NCBI GenBank assembly: GCA_944320945.1 | Contig: CALUJK010000008.1 | Location: 1-49,425, forward strand | Length of the DNA stretch: 49,425 nt | Reading direction: 5' to 3' | From: an uncultured Bacteroides sp. | GTDB lineage: Bacteria > Bacteroidota > Bacteroidia > Bacteroidales > Bacteroidaceae | Shown here: positions 42,102 to 49,425 of the stretch, one piece after another | How positions within the stretch are numbered: the stretch's first letter is position 1 | Layout of the letters: each line of letters opens with the position of its first letter | Notes under the pieces: model-generated | The model's input: only the letters and a program-made list of their open reading frames with translations | Database searches by the model: none | What the model was told of the DNA's origin: nothing | Position numbers and translations under genes: made by a program

Positions 42102-45100
42102 ATGAAACAAAAAGCTGATTTTTTTTTTTTTTTATTGGGTACGCTGTTGCTGATGGTGCTGCTGGCGTTGCCGGTTGCCGCCCAAAACAGTATGACAGTG
42201 ACAGGTACAGTGACTGACAACTTAGGGCCGGTTATCGGCGTGAATGTGCAGATTGAGGGTACCACTTTGGGAGGTATTACCGACATTGACGGAAACTATA
42301 CATTGAATGATGTACCGGCTAATGCTACGTTAGTATTTTCTTATATTGGTTATCAGACTCAGAAGATTGCAGTGAACGGACGAACCCGCATCGACGTGAA
42401 GATGTCGGAAGATTCCGAAATGCTGAGCGAAGTGGTGGTTGTGGGTTATGGTGTACAACGTAAGAGCGACTTGACCGGTTCTGTGGCTTCGGTTAAGACC
42501 AGCGATGCCTTGAAGAGTACCCCGACGGGCAATGTATCCGACGCCTTGCAGGGCCGTATGGCCGGTGTATCGGTGTTGAGTGGTTCGGGTGATCCCAGCC
42601 AAGATAACACTATCCGTGTGCGTGGTGTCAACTCCATTACGGCTGAAACAGGTCCGTTGGTGGTAGTCGATGGTTTCATCGGTGGTTCATTGTAGAATCT
42701 TAACCCTTCGGATATCGCTTCCATCGAAGTGCTGAAGGATGCTTCGGCTACGGCTGTGTACGGTTCTCGCGGTGCCAACGGTGTTATTCTGGTAACTACC
42801 AAGAATCCGGGACAGGACAAGATGACGGTGAACTTTAATGCCTTTGCCAACATCAAGACGGTGGCAAAATATCCCGATACGATGTCACCATATGACTATG
42901 CAGTGATGGTTAATGAGTATGGCAACGATACCGGTCATGGCGATTATTTCAACGCTTCTCAATTGGCAGACTTGCAGGCCGGACGTGCCGGTTATGACTA
43001 TTCCCGTGAAATCTTCCGTACGGCTGTGACACAGAATTACGACCTCTCCGTCAGTGGTGGTAATGAAAAGACAACTTTTCTGGCTTCATTCCGTTATCAG
43101 AACGACCAGGGTATTCTGAAAGAATCCAAGAGCGAATTGTACAACTGGCGTTTGAAACTGGACACCAAGATTAAGAAATGGCTGGATGCAGGCTTGAACT
43201 TCTACGGTAGCTACCGCAAGAACTCCACGCCACGTACAAATGCTTATCGTGGTATTTTCCAGACAGCTATGTACTATGACAATACCGTAAGTCCGAAAGA
43301 CGAAAACGGCAATTACAACCACGGTGACTGGAGTGGTAACACCATGTATAACCCGATGGGTCACATCTGGGAACTGGACAGCGAAACGCAGACCATCAAC
43401 AACCGTCTGCAAGGTTACGTGCAGTTCAATATCATCGACGGCCTGACATTCCGTTCACAGTTTGGTGCATTGTTCGACAATCGCTTGTCCACCACGCTGG
43501 AAAACGAAGACAGCTATCAGGCTTGGCAGGGTGGTAACAGCCGCGCCTATGCCCGCAGTTATTTCAATTTGAGCTGGCTGAACACCAATACATTGAACTA
43601 CGTGAAAGAGTTCAATGAAGACCACCGTATCAACGCTACGGCCGTGTTCGAGCAGTCATACGACAATAACTACAACCACGTGGGACGTGCTTATAATCCG
43701 CAATACACGTTCGTGACCAACGATTACAATAATTTGGCCATGAGTGATAACGCTTCGCTGAACGAACTGGAGAGCGAACGAATTATTACTGCCTTGATGT
43801 CTGCCATGCTGCGTATCAACTATGTATTTAAAAACCGCTATATGTTGACCGCTTCTATCCGTGCCGATGGTTCTTCCCGTCTGGCTGATAAATGGGCATA
43901 CTTCCCCTCAGCCGCCCTTGCATGGGATATTAAGCAAGAAAGCTTCCTGCGCGACAATAATTTCATTGACCAGTTGAAACTTCGTTTGGGTTACGGTTCG
44001 GTAGGTAACCAGTCGGTAGAGGCATACCGTATCTACTCCATGATGGAGCCGACCGTTGTGGTGGATGCTGACGGTAACCGTACCACGACGTATTCCGTAT
44101 CTCGCCCCAGCGCTCCGTATCTGAAGTGGGAACGCAATGACCAGTTCAACGTAGGTGTAGACTTCGGCATTCTGAACGGCCGTGTACGCTTGACGGCTGA
44201 TTGGTATAGCAAGCTTTCTAAAGACATCTTGCTGGAGTTAGCTCAGCCTACACACATGGGTTACAGTGCATTGCTGCAAAACTCTGGCGAGATTAAGAAT
44301 ACCGGTGTGGAATTCACCATCAGCGGTGACCCGTTCGTAAGCAAGGAAGAGGGTGGTTTCAGCTGGCATACCGACTTGACCTTGACGCACAACAAGGGTA
44401 CGTATAATAAGATTCCTACTTACAACCACCGTCAGCAACAGGCCGGTAACTATCAGAACGTATTGTTCCAGATGGTGGAAGGCGAGAAGTTAGGTTCTTT
44501 CTGGGGCTATACTTTCGAAGGTTTGTGGCAGCAGGCTGATGTGGACGCACTGTTTGTGGACGCTGAGGGAAACACCGACGGACGTACCAACGGAGATGTA
44601 TATGGCGTAGTAGCCGGTAACTCTAAATATACGGATGTCAATAAGGATGGTGTTATCAATGAAAGCGACAAAGGCATCATCGGTTGTGGACAACCCACTT
44701 TTAACTGGGGCTGGAACAACACCTTCACTTACAAGAACTTCGACCTGTCATTCTTCCTCGTAGGTTTCCATGGCTTTGACATCTACAACGCTACGAAGCA
44801 AATCGGTTTCAACGGCATTCAGAGCCAGCAGGTGGCTGTCATCACTCCGATGAAGGACTGGCTGAACCACTGGACACCGGAGAATACCAACACCAATGTA
44901 CCCCGCTGGGACGGACAAGGTACTGAAAGCAAGGATATGTTCAGCACCCGTTTCGTAGAAAACGGAAGCTTTGTCAAGATGAAGAGCATCACGCTGGGTT
45001 ACACCTTGCCGGACCGTGTCTGCAAGAATCTTAATATCAACAGTCTGCGTGTGTATGCATCTGTTCAGAATCCGTTCCACATCACCAGTTATTCCGGCCT

Positions 45101-45203
45101 CGACCCCGAAGCAACATTGGGCGACCCGCTGATTCAAGGTGTGGACTGGGGTAACTATCCCAACAGTCGCAACTACCTGATTGGTCTGAATTTCTCATTC
45201 TAA
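42102..45203 (+). pseudogene. SusC/RagA transporter interrupted by an amber codon
   Basis: The frame runs from ATG 42102 to the stop at 45203 (1033 codons) but contains TAG at 42693-42695. The flanks read GGSL[19 protein letters not shown], where intact paralogues have a sense codon; CAG to TAG is the simplest cause. Everything else is intact: signal peptide, [60 protein letters not shown], and a barrel ending LIGLNFSF. The truncated 197-residue product lacks the barrel. Readthrough or an assembly error cannot be excluded. The signal peptide also contains a 15-T tract (42119-42133). It pairs with the SusD gene 30 bases downstream. Confidence 0.85.
42119..42133 (+). repeat. 15-T homopolymer in the SusC signal peptide
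   Basis: Fifteen consecutive T residues encode part of the Phe run after MKQKAD. A tract this long slips easily; a change of one or two T would shift the frame 27 bases inside the gene and switch it off. This is the usual form of a contingency tract, though it lies in a gene that already has a stop codon. Confidence 0.8.
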
Positions 45204-45233
45204 TTTGTTTAACCTGTAACATATACAAACGAT

Positions 45234-46763
45234 ATGAAAAAACTAACATACCTTGCAACCCTCGCCGGAGGTTTGCTGCTTGCAACTTCCTGCGTAGATT
45301 TGGACCAAGAGCCTCAGTCGTTCATCACTGAGGAAGACTATATCGCCAACATGGATCAAAGCGCCCTTGAAAGTGCCGTTACAGCCCTGTATCGTGACTT
45401 GTGGGGAAGTAACTATGGCTTCAACTGCCGCGTGCAGCGCATCCAGGTTTGTGCCGATGAAATTGTACACCGCGCAGCCAAAGCCGGCAACGAATTAGCT
45501 AACTATGACAGGCTGTCCCCCAGTATTTCGGCCAATACAGCTGATTTCGACCAATCGTGGGCATTTTTCTACACGACAATTGCTAACGCTAACAAACTGA
45601 TAAACAATGCCAAGGTGCCCGAAGGGGCTACTGCGGAAGAAACCACTAAGTTTAATGCTACTTTGGGTGAAGCTTATTTCCTGCGCGGTTTGTGCTACTT
45701 CTATTTGGTACGCATGTATGGCGATGTACCCCTCGTTATGAGTCAGGATGATGCCGCTACCAATATGCCGCGTATTTCGGTGCAGGAAATCTATGACACA
45801 GCCATTGTGCCCAGTATGACTACTGCTGTGGAATTGTTGCCCGACGAACCGCGTGCAGGTAACAGTTCTACGCCAACCAAATGGGCTGCTGAGACGTGCT
45901 TGGCTGATATCTATATCACTATGGCAGGATGGCCGCTCAATCGCGGACAAGAGTATTACACGCTGGCTGCCAATGCTGCCAAAGATGTGTTGGACAACAA
46001 CCATTATCATCAGTTGGAAGACAATTACAGCGACTTGTGGATGGAAAGCAACAAGAACAGCAGTGAATTCATGTTCTGCCTTCACCACTCTTCTTCCAGC
46101 AACTCGATGGCCAGCAACTATGGTAAGTCCTATTATCCGGCTGACTATGACGGACAAGGCAGTGATACCGGTTGGGCTGACTACTATGCTCGTGCCGAGA
46201 AGTTCAACGAATATCCCAATGACGAGCGTAAGGAGTGGAACTTTATGACCGAATGGCCTTCTACCAGCACAAATCCTGCCGGTCAAACCATACAGTGGCA
46301 AGATAGTCCGGATGGTCTGCCTGCCATCAGCAAATACTACAATTACGACCACGGCCGTCCCGGACAGCGTGCGCAAGCTGACGGTGTCACCAGCATCTAC
46401 CGTCTGCCGGATGCTATGTTGCTCTATGCAGAGGCTTCCACTCGTGCCACCGGAAGTGTAGACAATCAGGCGTTGGAAGCTGTGCAGGACATTCAGAGAC
46501 GTGCCAAATACGAGGGGCGCGGCATTGCCCTGACCACTACCACCGACCCGCAGGCTTTCTTGGAGGCCGTCTCCGATGAGCGCAGCTATGAGTTCTTTGC
46601 CGAGATGCGCCGTTGGTTCGAACTGGTTCGTACCGAGCAAGTCAGTGTAAAGCATTCCGAGTATTGGAGTAACTCATTATTCAACGCCAACGGGCACTAT
46701 TACTTCCCGATACCTTCTCAGCAAATCTTGCTGACAGGCTGGACAAATAATGCGGGATACTAA
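45234..46763 (+). CDS. SusD/RagB-family lipoprotein (second pair)
   Basis: The 509-residue protein has a lipobox with Cys20 (LLATSCVDLDQEP). SusD features are TLGEAYFLRGLCYFYLVRMY, GDVPLVMSQDD, SIYRLPDAMLLYAEASTRAT and SDERSYEFFAEMRRWFELVR, ending in HYYFPIPSQQILLTGWTNNA. It is intact although its SusC partner has a nonsense codon. It lies 30 bases after that gene and should be co-transcribed; a terminator follows at 46826. No glycan-degrading enzyme is adjacent, so the ligand is unknown. Confidence 0.95.
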   Translation: MKKLTYLATLAGGLLLATSCVDLDQEPQSFITEEDYIANMDQSALESAVTALYRDLWGSNYGFNCRVQRIQVCADEIVHRAAKAGNELANYDRLSPSISANTADFDQSWAFFYTTIANANKLINNAKVPEGATAEETTKFNATLGEAYFLRGLCYFYLVRMYGDVPLVMSQDDAATNMPRISVQEIYDTAIVPSMTTAVELLPDEPRAGNSSTPTKWAAETCLADIYITMAGWPLNRGQEYYTLAANAAKDVLDNNHYHQLEDNYSDLWMESNKNSSEFMFCLHHSSSSNSMASNYGKSYYPADYDGQGSDTGWADYYARAEKFNEYPNDERKEWNFMTEWPSTSTNPAGQTIQWQDSPDGLPAISKYYNYDHGRPGQRAQADGVTSIYRLPDAMLLYAEASTRATGSVDNQALEAVQDIQRRAKYEGRGIALTTTTDPQAFLEAVSDERSYEFFAEMRRWFELVRTEQVSVKHSEYWSNSLFNANGHYYFPIPSQQILLTGWTNNAGY

Positions 46764-46825
46764 TGATGCATTGTTAGCTTGAATAATAACTCTCAATTTC
46801 ATTATAAATTCAATTAGTTTGTGGG

Positions 46826-46857
46826 GGAGAGGGGCCGTGAGGTTCTTCTCCTTTTTT
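46826..46857 (+). terminator. Intrinsic terminator of the second SusC/SusD pair
   Basis: GGAGAGG (46826-46832) pairs with CTTCTCC (46845-46851), with one G-T pair, and six T residues follow at once. Confidence 0.65.
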
Positions 46858-46912
46858 ATCTCCGATAATCCGTTGGCGAAACGCCGAGAGTCTTACGGAC
46901 GGCGTGGTTAAA
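46856..46912 (-). pseudogene. C-terminal remnant of an AraC-type DNA-binding domain
   Basis: The minus strand encodes FNHAVRKTLGVSPTDYRR and then TAA at 46856-46858. This is the last helix and tail of an AraC-family HTH domain, as found in AraC regulators and hybrid two-component sensors, where F(x)(x)AFRK..G.SP.EYR is standard. Upstream on that strand the similarity ends in a terminator hairpin, so the rest of the regulator is gone. A regulator beside a SusC/SusD pair is normal, so its loss suggests decay of this locus. Confidence 0.55.
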
Positions 46913-46916
46913 CAAA

Positions 46917-46947
46917 AAAGCCGGGATGCGTCGCGCACTCCGGCTTT
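46917..46947. terminator. Bidirectional terminator hairpin
   Basis: AAAGCCGG (46917-46924) pairs with CCGGCTTT (46940-46947), and an inner TGCG/CGCA stem extends it with a small loop. On the minus strand it is followed by a T-run (46919-46914), so it mainly ends the DUF3836 gene's transcript. Confidence 0.7.
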
Positions 46948-47011
46948 AGAAAATCTATTAAACGGTTTTGATAAATTGTTTCTGTAGTCTTTAAGAGAGA
47001 ATCAGTTGAGA

Positions 47012-47401
47012 TTATTTCGATGCTTCCATCGTGACTGTCATCTCAGGAACCAGTACGTAAGTACCTTTCCGATTGTTCCATTTGTAGTAAGTAGTAGTCA
47101 CCATATTGCCTTCATAGGCATAACGGATGCACATATCTTTTGTCCATTCACCACGTGTGGCGTTCCATTTCAGTGCTTCGCTTTCCACTTTGCGCTGCTG
47201 GTCGTCATACTTGTAATTGTACTGCATGTAATTGGATAGGGTACCACCGTCCATCTTGTAGACTGTTTCGCCTACCATCACTCCATTGACCTCTTCCGAA
47301 TTGTAAATAAGGTTGTTCTCACTGTTAGCAAACAGGTTTGTTCCACCCATCAGAAGAAGTGAAGAAAGAATACACGATTTGAAAAATACTTTTGCTTTCA
47401 T
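47012..47401 (-). CDS. DUF3836 secreted protein
   Basis: The 129-residue protein has a signal peptide (MKAKVFFKSCILSSLLLMGG) and the DUF3836 pattern: VYKMDGGTLSNYMQYNYKYD, then KVESEALKWNATRGEWTKDM, and YYKWNNRKGTYVLVPEMTVT at the end. DUF3836 is largely confined to Bacteroides and has no known function; members are small secreted proteins in multiple copies. It is monocistronic, with its own promoter and terminator. Confidence 0.85.
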   Translation of the reverse strand: MKAKVFFKSCILSSLLLMGGTNLFANSENNLIYNSEEVNGVMVGETVYKMDGGTLSNYMQYNYKYDDQQRKVESEALKWNATRGEWTKDMCIRYAYEGNMVTTTYYKWNNRKGTYVLVPEMTVTMEASK

Positions 47402-47462
47402 AACCCTATGTTTTTAAGTTGTTGTTTTTACGTTTTTCTATTGTTTGCTCTTAATTGCTGTG

Positions 47463-47495
47463 CAAATGTACGTATTAAACTGACATAAATGCAAA
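47463..47495 (-). promoter_or_regulatory. Consensus promoter of the DUF3836 gene
   Basis: The minus strand reads TTTG at 47495-47492, a 21-base spacer and TACATTTG at 47470-47463. The leader to the ATG at 47401 would be about 55 bases. Confidence 0.65.
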
Positions 47496-47569
47496 TATTT
47501 GATTAAATAAAATCAAAATGTCAATTAACACTCCCGTGTAACCGCTTTCATTTTGGTAAGAAAGTTGAC

Positions 47570-47602
47570 AAAAAAATATCCGACCGTCCGGCGGCCGGAT
47601 AT
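47570..47602 (-). terminator. Terminator of polA
   Basis: ATATCCG (47576-47582) pairs with CGGATAT (47596-47602), with further G/C pairing possible in the loop. On the minus strand the stem is followed by a run of T residues. Confidence 0.65.
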
Positions 47603-47679
47603 TCTGACGAGCAAGCTGTATTTTAAAGCTCTTTCTTGGATTGCTTTCTGATTGTAAGTTAAATAATGTTATTCACAGG

Positions 47680-49425
47680 TCAATGAGCCTCCAACCAGTT
47701 CTTTCCCCACCCACAATCGGCCTTTAGAGGCACCTGCATGGGGTATGCGTTCTCCATCTCTTCGATTACAATTTTTTGTACGAGTTCTTTTTCAGCCTCC
47801 GGAACGCTGAAATTAAGCTCGTCGTGCACCTGTAAAATCATCTTTGCTTTCAGATTGTTACTGATGAAGCGTTGTTGGATGCGCGCCATGGCCACTTTGA
47901 TGATGTCTGCCGCGCTGCCCTGTATGGGAGCATTGATGGCATTTCGCTCGGCATAGCCGCGTACCACGGCGTTGTGCGAGTTGATGTCCGGCAGGAAGCG
48001 CTTGCGGTGGAAGATGGTCTCCACATAGCCCTGCTTGCGTGCCACCTCGATGCTGCGCTCCATGTATGCCTTTACTTGCGGATAGGTGGCGAAATAACCG
48101 TCTATCAGCTCCTTGGCTTCCTGACGGGAGACATCCATACGTTCCGCCAGCCCAAAGACCGAAATGCCGTATATGATGCCGAAATTGGCTGTCTTGGCCT
48201 TGCGGCGCATGTCGGAGGTTACGTCGGCAATGTCCACCTTATATATCTTGGCGGCGGTGGCGGCGTGGATGTCGTGACCGCCGGTGAAAGCCTCTATCAT
48301 GTTGGGGTCACCGCTGAGGTGCGCCATGATGCGCAGTTCTATCTGCGAGTAGTCGGCCGAGAAAAACAGACACCCTTTGTCGGGGATGAACGCTTTGCGA
48401 ATCTCCTTGCCATCCTCGTCGCGGATGGGAATGTTCTGCAAGTTGGGATTGCTGGAGCTGAGTCGTCCGGTGGCGGTGACGGCCTGATTGAATGAAGTGT
48501 GTATGTGTCCTGTCCGCGGGTTGATGAGTTGGGGCAGGGCGTCGATGTAGGTGCTCAGCAACTTCTTCAGTCCCCGGTAGTCCAGAATCTTGCCGATGAC
48601 GGGATGCTTGTGGCGATAGCCTTGCAACACCTCTTCGGAGGTGACGTATTGTCCTGTCTTGGTCTTTTTGGCTTTCTCTACGATTTTCAGCCGGTCGAAC
48701 AGCACTTCGCCCACCTGTTTGGCCGAACTGATGTTGAACGTTTCGCCCGCCAGTGTGTAAATCTCCTGCTCGATGGCCTGGAGTCGGGCGGTGAAGTGTT
48801 CGGACGACTGGCGCAGTGCCTCTGTGTCGATACGCACGCCGTTGCTTTCCAAGCTGACTAACACGGGCACCAGCGGCATCTCTATCTCCCGGAACAGATG
48901 TTCGGCACCTTGGGTCTTCAGTTCCTGTTCCAGCACGTTCTTCAGTTTCAGGGTGACGTCGGCATCCTCGCAGGCATACCGGTAGATGTCTGCGGGCGGA
49001 AGGTCGCGCATACTTTTCTGATTCTTGCCGCGGGCACCTATCAGTTCGTCGATGTGGATGGTGCGGTAGTGCAGGTAGATTTCCGCCAGATAGTCCATGT
49101 TGTGACGCAATTCGGGTTGAAGCACATAATGAGCCAGCATGGTGTCGAACAACGGGCCGCGCACATGCACTCCGTAATTCTGCAAGACGATGATGTCATA
49201 CTTGATGTTTTGTCCTACCTTCAGCGTCTGCTCGTTTTCGTACAGCGGGCGGAACTGTTGCACGATGCGCGTCGCCTCTTCGCGGTCGGAGGGGACGGGC
49301 ACGTAGTAAGCCCGGTTTTCGGCATTGCTGAAGCTCATTCCTACCAATTCTGCCTCCATCGGCTCGGTGCTGGTGGTCTCCGTGTCTATTGAGAGAATTT
49401 TCGCTGTCAGTAATTTTTGAATAAT
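47680..49425 (-). CDS. polA: DNA polymerase I, C-terminal part (5' end beyond the window)
   Basis: The frame is open to the last base, so the N-terminal flap-nuclease part is outside; 581 codons are visible. The 3'-5' exonuclease has its acids: ILSIDTETTS (exo I), GQNIKYDIIV (exo II) and YACEDADVTL (exo III), so proofreading should be active, unlike Taq. The polymerase has FFSADYSQIELRIMAHLSGD (motif A), RRKAKTANFGIIYGIS (O helix) and LQVHDELNF (motif C). It fills gaps and matures Okazaki fragments. A terminator hairpin follows the stop. Confidence 0.97.
   Translation of the reverse strand: MIQKLLTAKILSIDTETTSTEPMEAELVGMSFSNAENRAYYVPVPSDREEATRIVQQFRPLYENEQTLKVGQNIKYDIIVLQNYGVHVRGPLFDTMLAHYVLQPELRHNMDYLAEIYLHYRTIHIDELIGARGKNQKSMRDLPPADIYRYACEDADVTLKLKNVLEQELKTQGAEHLFREIEMPLVPVLVSLESNGVRIDTEALRQSSEHFTARLQAIEQEIYTLAGETFNISSAKQVGEVLFDRLKIVEKAKKTKTGQYVTSEEVLQGYRHKHPVIGKILDYRGLKKLLSTYIDALPQLINPRTGHIHTSFNQAVTATGRLSSSNPNLQNIPIRDEDGKEIRKAFIPDKGCLFFSADYSQIELRIMAHLSGDPNMIEAFTGGHDIHAATAAKIYKVDIADVTSDMRRKAKTANFGIIYGISVFGLAERMDVSRQEAKELIDGYFATYPQVKAYMERSIEVARKQGYVETIFHRKRFLPDINSHNAVVRGYAERNAINAPIQGSAADIIKVAMARIQQRFISNNLKAKMILQVHDELNFSVPEAEKELVQKIVIEEMENAYPMQVPLKADCGWGKNWLEAH

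Noticed and set aside
1-49425. CRISPR arrays, tRNA or rRNA genes, prophage
   Set aside because: No regularly spaced repeats, tRNA-like cloverleaf or conserved rRNA segment, and no capsid, terminase or integrase genes were seen.

Overview
The window looks like a chromosome segment of a Bacteroides species (Bacteroidota). The reasons are paired SusC/SusD genes, a heparinase II/III lipoprotein lyase, Bacteroides-restricted secreted families such as DUF3836, and repeated matches to the Bacteroidota sigma promoter (TTTG about 19-21 bases before TAnnTTTG). The exact species cannot be told from the sequence alone.

Layout. Bases 1-640 hold the 3' end of an insertion-sequence transposase with its probable end, a 17-codon stump of the gene it apparently hit, a terminator and a candidate small RNA. 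0.6-3.9 kb carries a DEDDh exonuclease, a short RtcB-type RNA ligase and a uracil-DNA-glycosylase-fold protein. 4.1-8.5 kb is a decaying cluster of secreted proteins on the minus strand: a TlpA-like gene with an internal deletion, a probable 5'-truncated gene, two genes fused into one frame, and a 38-codon stump. Two same-orientation copies of a structured dispersed repeat (3.9 and 8.8 kb) flank this cluster; a third, inverted copy lies at 41.5 kb.

9.0-19.25 kb is the most interesting block. It is a tightly packed minus-strand operon read from one promoter near 19.29 kb: a zinc-ribbon/coiled-coil protein, a small broken membrane ORF, a 1223-residue membrane Ser/Thr kinase, a multi-pass membrane protein, an 845-residue zinc-ribbon triple AAA+ ATPase, a zinc-ribbon FHA protein, a PP2C phosphatase and a DUF1963 protein. 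It contains a complete write/erase/read set for phosphothreonine coupled to an AAA+ machine. The kinase and the FHA protein share an unusual H-(A/S)-T-G-K motif in their linkers. I know of no named system with this exact composition.

19.5-31 kb is mostly core: an HU-like protein, mutS, then a convergent minus-strand run ychF, rhuM-PLD, a regulatory-domain protein, panE-like and lgt, followed by a plus-strand outer-membrane beta-barrel gene. 31-40.3 kb is a heparinase-type polysaccharide utilisation locus transcribed lyase, surface glycan-binding protein, SusC, SusD. 40.7-46.9 kb holds a DUF3108-like secreted protein and a second SusC/SusD pair. That SusC has an amber codon and a 15-T tract in its signal peptide, and a 3' remnant of an AraC-type regulator follows the pair. 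The window ends with a DUF3836 protein and the C-terminal 581 codons of polA.
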